DNA from: Nocardiopsis sp. CNT312
GTDB taxonomy: Bacteria > Actinomycetota > Actinomycetes > Streptosporangiales > Streptosporangiaceae
DNA: 64,000 bases
Reading direction: 5' to 3'
NCBI RefSeq assembly: GCF_000515115.1
Contig: NZ_KI911536.1
Span: forward strand, 320,476-384,475
Positions 15,222 to 24,017 of this stretch are shown here, piece by piece. The number at the start of each line of letters is the position of its first letter. Position 1 is the stretch's first letter. The notes under the pieces are model-generated. The model ran no database searches, had not been told where the DNA came from, and worked only from the letters and a program-made list of their open reading frames with translations. Both the position numbers and the translations under genes were made by a program.

Positions 15222-16484
15222 GTGCAGTCATCGGAGTCCCTGTCAGTCGAGTCGGTTCCCGGGGCGAGTGGTGCGGACCGGCCCGCCCGGCCGCGCCGTT
15301 CGGTTGCCCTCTTGGTCCTGGTGTTGGGTGTGCTGACGGGCCTGGGCCCGTTGGCGACCGACATGTACCTGCCGGCGTTTCCTCAGATTGCCGATGACCT
15401 GGCGGCGACCGAGGGGCAGATCCACCTCACACTGACGGCGATGATGCTCGGGTTGGCGGTCGGACAGTTGGTGATCGGCCCGATGAGCGATGCGGTGGGT
15501 CGGCGCAGGCCGCTGCTGGTGGGCGTGGCGCTGTTCACGGTGGCGTCCGTATTGTGCGTTTTCGTACCCGACGCGACGGTGTTCGCGGTGGTGCGGTTCT
15601 TTCAGGGCGCGGCGGGTGCGGCCGGCGCGGTGATCGCCCGCGCGGTGGTGCGCGACCTGTTCTCCGGTGATGAGGCGGTGCGGTTCTTCTCCCGGCTGGC
15701 TCTGGTGATGCTGCTGGCGCCGCTGCTGGCCCCCTTGGCCGGGGCACAGTTGTTGCTGGTGGGGCCGTGGCAGGTGAGCTTCTGGGTGCTGGCGGCGGTG
15801 TCGGTGCTCAGTTTCGTCTTGGCTTTGGTGTGGCTTCCGGAGAGCCTGCCGATGGAGGAGCGGCGTGCGCGGGGGCCCCGGGAACTCGCCGTGACGGTGG
15901 GGCGGCTGTTGCGTGATCCGCGGTATGTGGCTCCGGTGCTCACGGTCGGGTTGAGTTTCGGGATGCTGTTCACCTATGTGTCGTCGTTCTCGTTCGTGGC
16001 GCAGGAGGGGTTCGGTGCCTCGCCCCAGGTGTACGCGTGGTTGTTCGCGGTGAATTCGCTGGGGCTGATGGCGGGGACGCAGATCAACGGGGTGCTGGTG
16101 GGGCGGGTGGAGGCGCCGCGCCGGTTGGCTCTGGGGTTGGTGATCGCGCTGGTGGCGGTGGTGTCGCTGTTGGTGTTCGAGTTGTGCGGTGCGGCGACGC
16201 TGGCGGTGGTGTCGGCGCTGCTCGCGCTGATGATGTTCAGCGTCGGGTTCATCATGCCCAACGCGACGGTGTTGGCGCTGGATGATCAGCCGGTGGCGGT
16301 GGCGGGCACGGGTTCGGCGCTGATGGGCGCGTTGCAGTTCGCGATGGGGGGCGGTGTGGCCGCGTTGGCCGGGATGACCCCGTCGGGTGAGGCCTCGGTG
16401 CTGAGTATGGCCGTGGTGATGGCGGCGTCGGCGGTGCTGTCGTTGGCGGCGTTCGTGTGGTCCGTGCGTTCGAAGGTCCGATGA
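15222..16484 (+). CDS. MFS multidrug efflux transporter, Bcr/CflA type
   Basis: The product is 420 residues. GTG 15222 follows GGAG by 6 bp; an upstream ATG at 15102 would add a non-membrane leader. Twelve transmembrane segments are visible. Helix 1 ends LGPLATDMYLPAFPQIADDL, the DHA1 Bcr/CflA motif (D-x-Y-L-P-A), and the helix 2-3 loop has the MFS motif A GPMSDAVGRRRPLLVG. RGFFQG-like VRFFQGAAGAAGAVIARAVVRD is motif C. It should export drugs (chloramphenicol, bicyclomycin-like or sulfonamides in family members) against protons. The gene stands alone. Confidence 0.9.
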   Translation: MQSSESLSVESVPGASGADRPARPRRSVALLVLVLGVLTGLGPLATDMYLPAFPQIADDLAATEGQIHLTLTAMMLGLAVGQLVIGPMSDAVGRRRPLLVGVALFTVASVLCVFVPDATVFAVVRFFQGAAGAAGAVIARAVVRDLFSGDEAVRFFSRLALVMLLAPLLAPLAGAQLLLVGPWQVSFWVLAAVSVLSFVLALVWLPESLPMEERRARGPRELAVTVGRLLRDPRYVAPVLTVGLSFGMLFTYVSSFSFVAQEGFGASPQVYAWLFAVNSLGLMAGTQINGVLVGRVEAPRRLALGLVIALVAVVSLLVFELCGAATLAVVSALLALMMFSVGFIMPNATVLALDDQPVAVAGTGSALMGALQFAMGGGVAALAGMTPSGEASVLSMAVVMAASAVLSLAAFVWSVRSKVR

Positions 16485-16627
16485 CCGGTCGTGTGCTGGG
16501 GGTCGTGTACCTGGTCAGGGTTGCCGTGGGGTGGTGTGTCCGGGCACAGTAGGTGCTCATGTTCCCCTTTCGTGACGGGCCTGCTGATATGTGATCCCGT
16601 TGCCGACGTGTCAGAGGATGATGGTCT

Positions 16628-18565
16628 ATGGCCGGGTCGAGTGTCAGTCCGGGTGTGCGTGGGCGAGAACTGTCCGGGCTGGGCGAGTTGGTGTACGAGT
16701 TGGCTCGGGAGGCCCCGGACGTCGAGGCGTTCACTGTGCCCGGTGAGGGCGGGGGCTGGCGGCGGCGGACTGTGGGGGAGTTCGCCACGGAGGTGACGGC
16801 TCTGGCCAAGGGGCTGGTCGCGTCGGGGGTGTCCGAGGGGGATCGGGTGCTGCTGGTGGCGGGGGTCCATCACGACTGGGCTCGTGTGGCGTTCGCCGTG
16901 TGGTCGGTGCGTGCGGTGCTGGTCCCGGTGTCGGACTCGGCTTCGGTGGAGCGGGTGGCCCATGTGGTGCGTCAGACGCGTCCTGCGGCGGCGGTGGTCG
17001 AGGGCGAGCGGGTGTGGCATGTGGTGTCGGGGTTGCAGCGTGAGGTGTCGGATCTAGGGCGTGTGTGGCGCCTGGAGGGCGGTGCCGGAGAGATCGTGCG
17101 GCTGGGTGCGTACATGGACACCTCGGCGGTGCGGTTCCGGCGGGATGCGATCGCTGCTGAGGACACCGCGGTGGTGCTGTATCCGATGAGTACGGTGTCG
17201 CGGCGGATGCGGGGTGTGGTGCTCTCGCACGGTGCTCTGCGGGACGCGGCGGCGGACGTGGTGGACCGGATGTGGCCGCGGTTGTCGGAGTTGAAGCCGG
17301 GGCAGGCGAGTGCGTTGGTGGATCTTCCGCTGTCGGAGATCTCGGGGTTGGCTTCGTTGTTGGCGTGTGTGATGGGCCGGGTGCGGTTGGGGCTGGTGGC
17401 TCCGGGGTCGCTGTCGGCTCTGGTGTCCTCGTTCGCTCCGACGGTGCTGGTGGGGTCGGCGGGTCTGTTGGAGGGCGTGTATGAGGGTGAGCGGGACCGT
17501 GCCCGGTTGATGGGGTGGGATTCGCTGGGGACGTTCAACGCGGCGGCGGATGCGGCGGTGCAGTTCGATCGGGCGCCGAAGAAGAGTCCGTGGCGGCGGT
17601 TGTCGCGGTCGATGTACGACTGGTCGCTGGGTCGGGTGCGTGAGGTGTTCGGTGGCCGGGTGCATCTGGTGGTGTGTTGGGGCGGGGGGCTGTCCGAGCG
17701 GTTGGACCGGTTCTTCAGCGGTATAGGGATGCCGGTGGCGCAGGTGTTCGGTACGCCTGAGACGGCTGGTGTGTTCGTGGCCAATGCGGTGGGGGACCGG
17801 TTGGCTGGGTCGGTGGGGCGTGCGTTGGAGGGGCGTGAGGTGTGGGTGTCGCGTGAGGGCGAGGTCCATGTGCGCGGGGGCGGCCTTTTCTCGGAGTACT
17901 GGGGGGACGGTGAGGCGACGCGCGGTGCGTTCCGTGAGGGATGGTTGGCCACGGGGGTGCTGGCGGACATGGACGAGGACGGGTTCGTGCGTGTGCGGGG
18001 ACGGCTTCGGCCCCAGGCGGCGGTGGTCGAGGTTCCGGGGCGGTTCGCGGTACCGGAGCGTGCTGTGGAGCCGGTCACGGAGCCGGTGACGCGGGTGGCG
18101 CCTGCGCTGGAGGAGGGTGCGGTGCCTGTGGTGGCGGAGGGTACGGCGGAGCCGGTCGATGACGCGGCGCTGCTGGCCGAGTTCGAGGGTCGGTTGCGTG
18201 CGCATCCGTTGGTGAGCCAGGTGTTGGTGATCTCGGAGGGGCGGCCGTTCGCGAGTGCGTTGATCACGTTGGTGCGTGATCAGTTGGAGTACTGGCGTCT
18301 GGTGAACGGGCGTCCGTTGTCGATGGCGCCTGAGGAGATCGCGGGTGATCGTGATCTGCTGCGTGAGGTGCAGGGGTTGGTGTATGAGGCCAACCGGAGT
18401 GTGCCGCGGCGGTTGGCTGTGCGGTCCTTCCATGTGTTGGCGGAGGAGTTCACGGTGCAGTCGGGTTTGGTGGCACCGTCGGGTGAGTTGCGGCGTGATG
18501 CGGTGTTGCGGGCGTTCTCGGAGGAGATCGACGGGTTGTACCGGGTGGTGCGCGACCGGGGTTAG
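16628..18565 (+). CDS. Degenerate AMP-binding (acyl-CoA synthetase-like) protein
   Basis: The product is 645 residues from ATG 16628, AGAGG 10 bp upstream. Overall layout is that of FadD15-type long-chain acyl-CoA ligases, but key motifs are eroded. The ATP loop normally YTSGTTGxPKG reads LYPMSTVSRRMRGVVLSHG, without the TSGTTG core and its lysine. YGxTE reads VFGTPETAG. The TGD motif reads ATGVLADMDEDGF, with Asp replaced by Val. The C-terminal catalytic-lysine area reads VAPSGELRRDAVLRAF, with no lysine. It is full length and has no frameshift, so it is under selection as a protein. An acyl or nucleotide sensor, or an altered ligase, is possible. Confidence 0.7.
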   Translation: MAGSSVSPGVRGRELSGLGELVYELAREAPDVEAFTVPGEGGGWRRRTVGEFATEVTALAKGLVASGVSEGDRVLLVAGVHHDWARVAFAVWSVRAVLVPVSDSASVERVAHVVRQTRPAAAVVEGERVWHVVSGLQREVSDLGRVWRLEGGAGEIVRLGAYMDTSAVRFRRDAIAAEDTAVVLYPMSTVSRRMRGVVLSHGALRDAAADVVDRMWPRLSELKPGQASALVDLPLSEISGLASLLACVMGRVRLGLVAPGSLSALVSSFAPTVLVGSAGLLEGVYEGERDRARLMGWDSLGTFNAAADAAVQFDRAPKKSPWRRLSRSMYDWSLGRVREVFGGRVHLVVCWGGGLSERLDRFFSGIGMPVAQVFGTPETAGVFVANAVGDRLAGSVGRALEGREVWVSREGEVHVRGGGLFSEYWGDGEATRGAFREGWLATGVLADMDEDGFVRVRGRLRPQAAVVEVPGRFAVPERAVEPVTEPVTRVAPALEEGAVPVVAEGTAEPVDDAALLAEFEGRLRAHPLVSQVLVISEGRPFASALITLVRDQLEYWRLVNGRPLSMAPEEIAGDRDLLREVQGLVYEANRSVPRRLAVRSFHVLAEEFTVQSGLVAPSGELRRDAVLRAFSEEIDGLYRVVRDRG

Positions 18566-18596
18566 GGCGTGTTGGTGTCGGTGCCGTTCGTGGGGG

Positions 18597-18620
18597 AGCC
18601 GCGGCCATCAGGCCGCGGCT
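18597..18620. terminator. Bidirectional hairpin
   Basis: AGCCGCGGCC (18597-18606) and GGCCGCGGCT (18611-18620) form a perfect 10-bp stem around ATCA, followed by TCGTTGTGTT. It lies between the convergent AMP-ligase-like (+) and response-regulator (-) genes. Confidence 0.75.
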
Positions 18621-18629
18621 TCGTTGTGT

Positions 18630-19277
18630 TCACTGCCCGTTGAGGTAGGCGAGGACGGCGAGGACGCGGCGGCTGTCGTCGGAGGAGGGGGGCAGGTCGA
18701 GTTTGGTGAAGATGTTGTTGATGTGCTTGCTGACGGCTTTGTCAGTGATGTAGAGGCGGGCGGCGATGGCGGAGTTGGAGCGGCCCTCGGCCATTTCGGC
18801 GAGGACTTCGCGTTCGCGGGGGGTGAGTTGGGCGAGGGGGCCGCTCTGGTCCTGGCGGGCGAGGAGCTGGGAGATGACGGCGGGGTCCATGGCGGTGCCG
18901 CCGGCGGCGACGCGGCGGACGGCTTCGATGAACTGGCCGATGTCGAAGACGCGGTCTTTGAGGAGGTAGCCGACGCCTCCGGTGGCGTCGGAGAGGAGTT
19001 CGCGGGCGTAGAGCTGTTCGACGTGTTGGGAGAGCACGAGGATGGGCAGTCCGGGGATGTGGGCGCGGGCGGCGAGGGCGGCCTGGAGGCCTTCGTCGGT
19101 GAAGGTGGGTGGGAGGCGGACGTCGACGACGGCGACGTCGGGGCGGTGCTGGGTGAGGGCGGTGTGGAGTTCGGGGCCGTTGTCGACGGCGGCGACGACG
19201 GTGCAGCCGTGGGCTTGGAGGAGGCGGATCAGTCCGTCTCGGAGGAGGGCCAGGTCTTCGGCGATGACAACGCGCAC
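18630..19277 (-). CDS. NarL/LuxR-type response regulator
   Basis: The product is 215 residues. The receiver domain is residues 1-125 with acidic pocket Glu7/Asp8, phospho-acceptor Asp52 (VVDVRLP) and conserved lysine in YLLKDRV. The LuxR-type HTH is at about 148-205 (LTPREREVLAEMAEGRSN and ITDKAVSKHINNIFTKLDL). Its start lies inside the 3' end of the sensor-kinase gene (49-bp overlap), so the pair is co-transcribed and coupled. Regulon unknown. Confidence 0.93.
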   Translation of the reverse strand: MRVVIAEDLALLRDGLIRLLQAHGCTVVAAVDNGPELHTALTQHRPDVAVVDVRLPPTFTDEGLQAALAARAHIPGLPILVLSQHVEQLYARELLSDATGGVGYLLKDRVFDIGQFIEAVRRVAAGGTAMDPAVISQLLARQDQSGPLAQLTPREREVLAEMAEGRSNSAIAARLYITDKAVSKHINNIFTKLDLPPSSDDSRRVLAVLAYLNGQ

Positions 19278-20494
19278 GGGATCTCCAGGGTCACGATGGT
19301 GGGGCCGCCCGGGGGGCTGGTGAGGTTCATCGTGCCATCGAAGGCGTCAAGGCGGCGTGTGATGCCGGTCAGGCCGCTGCCGGGGGCGGGGGCGGCGTTT
19401 CCGGTGCCGTTGTCTGTGACGGTGATGACGAGGCGGCCTTGTCCGTGGTTGATGCGGATCCAGGCGTGGGTGGCGTGGCTGTGTTTGGCGGTGTTGGTGA
19501 GGAGTTCGGCGATGGCGAAGTAGGCGGCGGACTCGACGGGGTCGGCGGGGCGGCCTTTGAGGTCGGCGGTGGTGTGGACGGTGAGGGGGTGGGTGAGGGC
19601 TAGGGCGTGGACGGCGCCTTGGAGGCCGCGTTCGACGAGGACGGGTGGGTGGATGCCGCGGACGAGGTCGCGGAGTTCGGTAAGGGCGTGGCGGGTGGTT
19701 TCGCGTGCTTCGGTGAGCATGGTGCGGGCGGTATCGGGGTCGTGGGTGATGATCTGTTCGGCCATGCCGAGGGTCATGCCGAGGGCGACGAGGCGGGCTT
19801 GGGCGCCGTCGTGGAGGTCGCGTTCGATGCGGCGGATTTCGGAGGCCTGGGTGTCGATGGTGTTGGCGCGGCTGGTGGCGAGGTGGGCGACGCGTGCGGT
19901 GAGGCGGGCTTTTTCGCTGGGGATGAGGAGGAGGCGGTTGAAGGCGAGGTAGGTGTTGAGGGCTTTGGGGGTGGTGTAGAGGCCGAGGGTGGTGAGGAGG
20001 AGGCCGGTGGTGAGGGATAGGAGGTGCTCTGTGGTGGTGGTGGGGGTGTAGAAGCCGTAGAGGGGGACGGTGGTGAAGGTGAGGAGGGTCTGGTAGGTGC
20101 CGTGGATGAGGAGGGTGCAGGGGAGGGCGATGAGGAGGAGGTTGGGGAGGGCGGAGATCTGCCAGAGGATGTCTCTCCAGGTGGTGGTGTCGGTGATGAG
20201 GGCGTTGGCGCGGCGGATGATGCTGCCTGCGGGTAGGGGGCGGTAGGCGGAGGGGATGGGGCCTTGGGGGTGGAGGTGGCCGAGGGTGCGGCGTTGGGAG
20301 TCGGCGAGGGCGCGCAGGAGGGTGGCGGTGAGGATGACGAAGGGGAGTCCGATCCAGATGAGGGTGAGGAGGGCGGAGAGGAGGACGAGGGGGGTGAGGA
20401 TGAGGGCTGCGGTGTTCTGGGAGAGGAGGAGGAAGAGGTAGGCGGGGGTGGTGAGTGGGCCGGGGCGGTGGTGGGTGCGGTGTGTGGTGTTCAT
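19229..20494 (-). CDS. Two-component sensor histidine kinase (HisKA_3 type)
   Basis: The product is 421 residues from ATG 20494; an upstream in-frame ATG at 20566 would add 24 proline/threonine-rich residues. Four to five hydrophobic segments lie between 15 and 180 (for example ALILTPLVLLSALLTLIWIG). The dimerisation motif RRIERDLHDGAQARLVAL carries phospho-accepting His228. The ATPase domain has LLTNTAKHSHA (N box), VTDNGTGN (G1) and GSGLTGITRRL (G2). It phosphorylates the response regulator encoded by the overlapping next gene. The ligand is unknown; there is no extracellular sensor domain of note. The region is strongly strand-skewed, so the protein is unusually rich in Thr, Pro and His. 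Confidence 0.9.
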   Translation of the reverse strand: MNTTHRTHHRPGPLTTPAYLFLLLSQNTAALILTPLVLLSALLTLIWIGLPFVILTATLLRALADSQRRTLGHLHPQGPIPSAYRPLPAGSIIRRANALITDTTTWRDILWQISALPNLLLIALPCTLLIHGTYQTLLTFTTVPLYGFYTPTTTTEHLLSLTTGLLLTTLGLYTTPKALNTYLAFNRLLLIPSEKARLTARVAHLATSRANTIDTQASEIRRIERDLHDGAQARLVALGMTLGMAEQIITHDPDTARTMLTEARETTRHALTELRDLVRGIHPPVLVERGLQGAVHALALTHPLTVHTTADLKGRPADPVESAAYFAIAELLTNTAKHSHATHAWIRINHGQGRLVITVTDNGTGNAAPAPGSGLTGITRRLDAFDGTMNLTSPPGGPTIVTLEIPCALSSPKTWPSSETD

Positions 20495-20714
20495 GGCGGG
20501 CTTCGGTGTGGGTCCCCGAAGGTGGGTGCCCTCTCCTGGGTGGGTGCGGGTGGGTGTGGTGTCCATTGTGGCGTGTGGGTGGGGGTGGGGTGGTGGAGGT
20601 TTTGCTGGTTGTTTGGTGGGTTGTGGTGGTTTCTTGGTGTGGCTGGGACGGTTTTCGGGGTGGTGTGCGGGTGGCGATTTCCCGTGTTCGGTCGGGACCT
20701 GTGATGATCGGTGT

Positions 20715-21146
20715 GTGTGGCGAGAACTGATCCTGCAGATGTATCCGGAGGCCGATCTGAGTGATCCGGCTGATGAGGTGGCTCTTGCCGAGGCGGAGAA
20801 GCGGTTGATGCTGCCTTTGCCGTTCGAGTTGGCGTCGTTGTTGCGTGAGACGGACGGGGTCACCAACGAGTACGGGGATGCGGTGGTGTGGAGTGTGCGG
20901 CGTCTGGTGGAGGACAATCTGGCGATGCGTGTGGAGCCGGACTATCTGGAGCTGTACGCGCCCTTCGACGAGATGATCTTCTTCGGGGATTCGGATATGG
21001 GGCCGCAGTTCGCGTACGTGCACACGGACTATGGTCCGGGGATCGTGGTGTGGGACCATGAGACGGATCGGCGGCGGCTGGTGGTGGTGTCGTTGCGTGA
21101 CTACCTGGCTCGGTGCTTCATCCAGGGGAATGCGTGGTTTCGGTGA
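20715..21146 (+). CDS. SMI1/KNR4 family protein
   Basis: The product is 143 residues from GTG 20715 (MWRELILQMYPEADL); the next ATG (20739) would clip the first helix. The pattern ALAEAEKRLMLPLPFELASLL then LRETDGVTNEYG is the SMI1/KNR4 N-terminal signature (helix, LP, L-x-x-x-D-G), and FFGDSDMGPQFAYV matches the conserved G-x-G/D-x-G-D-x-F strand. Such domains serve as immunity proteins to toxins or as protein-interaction modules. No toxin gene neighbours it here. Divergent from the histidine kinase. Confidence 0.78.
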   Translation: MWRELILQMYPEADLSDPADEVALAEAEKRLMLPLPFELASLLRETDGVTNEYGDAVVWSVRRLVEDNLAMRVEPDYLELYAPFDEMIFFGDSDMGPQFAYVHTDYGPGIVVWDHETDRRRLVVVSLRDYLARCFIQGNAWFR

Positions 21147-21254
21147 GGGTGCGATCTTGGTAGGGGTTTGACCAGCTGTTTCGTGCTATTTTTCGGGTGC
21201 TGGGTGGTGTTGTGGCCCCTGGCGTCTCCCCGAGATCGTAGTGAGAGTAGGACC

Positions 21255-21923
21255 ATGTCGGAGCAGTCCACGCCCGCGCAGGTAGCCGCCGTCGTCCAGG
21301 GCCGGGAGGTGGCGGACTACCCGGTGCTGGCGCCTGAGGCGGCGCGTGGCCGGGTGCGGGCGATCACGGCGCGGGGCGAGGAGGTACTGCACCGGCGGGG
21401 TGTGGACGTGCCCGATGAGATGCTGGGCGGGGCGGAGCTGGCTCGGCTGATCGACGACATGTTCCGGACGATGTATGCCGCCGAGGGTGTGGGGTTGGCG
21501 GGGAGCCAGGTCGGGGTGGGGTGGCGGTTGTTCGTCTATGACTGCCCTGATGATGACGGTGTGCGGCATGTGGGGCATGTGGTCAATCCGGTGCTGGAGG
21601 CGCGCGACCCCGACGACGCGGTGGTGGTGGAGAACGAGGGGTGCCTGTCGGTGCCGGGGCCGCATGCGGAGTTGGGGCGGGCCGAGCATGCCACGGTGCG
21701 GGGTGTGGACCGTGACGGCGGGCCGGTGGTGGTGTCGGGTAGCGGGTACTTCGCGCGGTGTCTTCAGCATGAGACGGACCACACGCTGGGCAAGTTGTAT
21801 GTGGACCGGTTGTCGGCGCGTGAGCGCAAGCGGGTGCTGAAGAAGATGAACGAGATGTCGGAGGGTGTGTTCGAGCGGCGGCGGGTGCGGGCGAAGGAGT
21901 TGGAGGAGGAGCTGCCGGGCTGA
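21255..21923 (+). CDS. def: Peptide deformylase
   Basis: The product is 222 residues from ATG 21255. It removes the formyl group from the N-terminal methionine of new proteins, using Fe2+. All three motifs are present: GVGLAGSQ (78-85), EGCLSVP (Cys130) and QHETDHTLG (His172 and His176, with Glu173 catalytic). The motif variants (GSQ instead of AAxQ; HETDHTLG) and about 50 extra N-terminal residues place it among the longer actinobacterial deformylases. It is probably a paralogue of a housekeeping def. Followed by a strong terminator. Confidence 0.93.
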   Translation: MSEQSTPAQVAAVVQGREVADYPVLAPEAARGRVRAITARGEEVLHRRGVDVPDEMLGGAELARLIDDMFRTMYAAEGVGLAGSQVGVGWRLFVYDCPDDDGVRHVGHVVNPVLEARDPDDAVVVENEGCLSVPGPHAELGRAEHATVRGVDRDGGPVVVSGSGYFARCLQHETDHTLGKLYVDRLSARERKRVLKKMNEMSEGVFERRRVRAKELEEELPG

Positions 21924-21939
21924 GGGCCGTATGCGGTGG

Positions 21940-21971
21940 GGGGGCGTGCCCGGGATGTCGGGCACGCCCCC
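21940..21971. terminator. Strong hairpin after def
   Basis: GGGGGCGTGCCCG (21940-21952) and CGGGCACGCCCCC (21959-21971) form a 13-bp perfect stem around GGATGT, then TTCGTG. It starts 16 bp after the def stop. Confidence 0.8.
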
Positions 21972-22386
21972 TTCGTGGTGTGTGGGGTCAGATCTGGCCG
22001 CGGGGGAGGGTGGCGCAGTGTTCGTTGCTCTCGGGGTCGTGTGTGAGGGGCTGGCCGGTGCCGTCGGTGCGGTGGTGGTCTTGGCCCGGGTGTGCTCTGA
22101 GGGTGGTGAGGCGTTCGGCTCGGTGGTCTTGGGTTCGGGGATGCGCGGGAACAGGAGGGCGGTGCCTCTGGGGCCGCAGGAGGACCTGGGGGGCGTTGTG
22201 GGCGGGGGTATCGCCTCGGAGCTTCGGGGCGGGTGCAAGGTATTTGTTTTTGGTGCTTTTGCCGTGCGCTATGGGTCCGATTTCGTAGTTCTAAGAGGGC
22301 CATTGTGGTGATGTGGTCTGATGTGTGGCCCGGTGGTGGTGCGGGTGGGGTCAGCTCCTGCCGCGGCGGGCGGTAGATTGCCCGGC
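21972..22386. other. Gene-less stretch before rnhA
   Basis: No convincing gene on either strand. On the minus strand the frame ending at TGA 21988-21990 (...HCATLPRGQI) is open back to 22290 but has no ATG, GTG or TTG. Near the right end, TAGATT (22374-22379) stands 7 bp before the rnhA ATG and is a good -10 box for a leaderless message. An A+T-rich patch lies at 22240-22265. Confidence 0.4.
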
Positions 22387-22863
22387 ATGGACAACGGGGA
22401 CGGCGGAGCCGCGGCGGACGCGGCGCAGCGGGTGATCGTGTACACCGACGGGGCGTGCAGTGGCAACCCCGGCCCGGGAGGGTGGGGTGTGTGGCTGCGC
22501 TATGGCGAGCACGAGAAGGAGCTGTACGGCGGTGAGGAGCGTACGACCAACAACCGGATGGAGCTGATGGCGGCGATCCGGGCGCTGGAGAGCCTGAGTC
22601 GGCCGGTGCCGGTGCTGGTGCATACCGATTCGTCGTATGTGCGCAACGGGATCACGTCGTGGATGGCGAACTGGAAGCGGCGCGGGTGGCGCACGGCGGA
22701 CAAGAAACCGGTGAAGAACGTGGACCTGTGGCAGCGTCTGGAGGAGGCGGCCTCGCGGCACGAGGTGGAGTGGCGGTGGGTGCGCGGCCACAGCGGTGAC
22801 GCGGGCAACGAGCGGGCCGACGGGTTGGCGCGGCGGGGCCGGGACGAGGCGTCGGGGCGGTAG
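22387..22863 (+). CDS. rnhA: Ribonuclease HI
   Basis: The product is 158 residues, the usual RNase HI size. It hydrolyses RNA in RNA-DNA hybrids with two metal ions. The catalytic carboxylates are all visible: Asp21 ([16 protein letters not shown]), Glu59 ([10 protein letters not shown]), Asp81 (VHTDSSYV) and Asp145 (GNERAD), as is His135 (GHSG). The basic handle ([16 protein letters not shown]) is intact. No Shine-Dalgarno sequence is present and a -10-like TAGATT is 7 bp before the ATG, so translation may be leaderless. Confidence 0.95.
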   Translation: MDNGDGGAAADAAQRVIVYTDGACSGNPGPGGWGVWLRYGEHEKELYGGEERTTNNRMELMAAIRALESLSRPVPVLVHTDSSYVRNGITSWMANWKRRGWRTADKKPVKNVDLWQRLEEAASRHEVEWRWVRGHSGDAGNERADGLARRGRDEASGR

Positions 22864-22965
22864 GCGGGGTGTTTCGGGCGCATCGCGCCGTTCCTGTTCC
22901 GGGGTGTGTTCGGCGGGTGGAGGGGACCGTCCGCGGGGCGGGCCCCTCGTGGGTGCGGCGGCGGT

Positions 22966-23493
22966 TCAGTACCGGGTGGCTGATGCCCGCTCGATGAGTC
23001 CGGTGGTGAACGCGGCGGTCTCGTCGGGGTTCTCCTTGGCCGTGCGGACGCGTCGAGGCCGAGTCGGGAGCTCCAGTCCTGGGAGATGACACCGACGGGC
23101 ATCGTGAGAGGAGGGAGTCGAAGAACTCCTCGTGGTCCACGGCGGCGGTCATCTCGGGTAGGCCCATCGGCCGGGCCGTCAGATACAGGTGCCAGGCGAC
23201 CTTGGTGTCGACGTCCCGCAGGGCGGCCCAAGGTGTCCATGGTCGGTAGTACGTCCGGGTTGGCGAGGCAGTCCACCGCTTCGGGGTGGTCGGGCGCGGT
23301 GCGTTCGTGGCCGACCGGGCTGAACTGTTTGAATCCGAGTTCGCGGGCGATGAGGTGCGTGGGAGGGCGGTCGGCCCCCGGCCGCCGATGTCGGTACTGA
23401 GTATCACGCCAGGGTCGATACGGCCTCTCGCGGATCGTGCTGCTCCAGACCGGTCTGGGGCAGCACGAGGGTGGTGCCGCTGTCGGCGGCCAT
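22966..23493 (-). pseudogene. Multiply frameshifted gene, unknown family
   Basis: Pieces of one protein can be read in three frames. ATG 23493 opens MAADSGTTLVLPQTGLEQ and stops at about 23406. Another frame gives THLIARELGFKQFSPVGHE and onward to VLPTMDT (about 23345-23235). A third gives WAALRDVDTKVAWHLYLTAR to EEFFDSLL (about 23228-23110), then MPVGVISQDWSSRLGLDAS, and finally AKENPDETAAFTTGLIER ending at TGA 22966. The pieces are collinear and would rebuild a protein of about 170 residues. I do not recognise the family. At least three frameshifts argue for a dead gene rather than a single sequencing error. Confidence 0.6.
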
Positions 23494-23540
23494 GCACCGT
23501 CAGGACCCGGCCGGTGGCGGGGGTGTGATCGGTGGGGCGG

Positions 23541-24008
23541 TCAGGCCTGTTCGCCCTCGGGGGCCTCGGCCATGAGACGGCGGGCGCCGGTGCCGTCGGT
23601 GGCCAGGGCGTCGTTGGGGTTGGCCAGGGCGCAGGAGTTCAGGGACAGGCAGCCGCAGCCGATGCAGTCGGTGAGGTCGTCGCGGAGGCGGACGAGTTGT
23701 TCGATGCGGGTGTCGAGTTCGTCGCGCCATTGCTGGGACAGGCGTTGCCAGTCCTGGGGGGTGGGTGTGCGGTGGTCGGGGAGGGTGTCCAGGGCCTGGC
23801 GGATGCGGGCCAGGGGCAGGCCCACGCGCTGGGAGACGCGGATGAAGGAGACGCGGCGCAGGGTGTCGCGGCGGTAGCGGCGCTGGTTGCCGGTGGTGCG
23901 GCGGCTGTGGATGAGGCCTTGGCGCTCGTAGAAGTGCAGGGCCGAGACGGTGACTCCGGCGCGCCTGGCGACCTGTCCGACGGTGAGTTCCTTGGCGGTG
24001 GGTGGCAC
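23541..24008 (-). CDS. soxR: Redox-sensing activator SoxR (MerR family)
   Basis: The product is 155 residues from GTG 24008. The MerR-type HTH is at 8-75 (LTVGQVARRAGVTVSALHF, Y27, NQRRYRRDTLRR), followed by the dimerisation helix (about 85-112). The [2Fe-2S] ligands are Cys115, Cys118, Cys120 and Cys126 (CIGCGCLSLNSC), the exact SoxR pattern. In actinobacteria SoxR responds to redox-active metabolites such as quinones and phenazines rather than only superoxide. It lies 9 bp downstream of a degenerate ABC ATPase gene on the same strand; the SDR and MMPL genes nearby are possible targets, unproven. Confidence 0.93.
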   Translation of the reverse strand: MPPTAKELTVGQVARRAGVTVSALHFYERQGLIHSRRTTGNQRRYRRDTLRRVSFIRVSQRVGLPLARIRQALDTLPDHRTPTPQDWQRLSQQWRDELDTRIEQLVRLRDDLTDCIGCGCLSLNSCALANPNDALATDGTGARRLMAEAPEGEQA

Positions 24009-24017
24009 CGGTCCATT

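Noticed and set aside
21988-22290. Minus-strand frame ending ...HCATLPRGQI next to the def terminator
   Set aside because: It has a suitable stop position but no ATG, GTG or TTG in 100 codons, and it shows no family resemblance.
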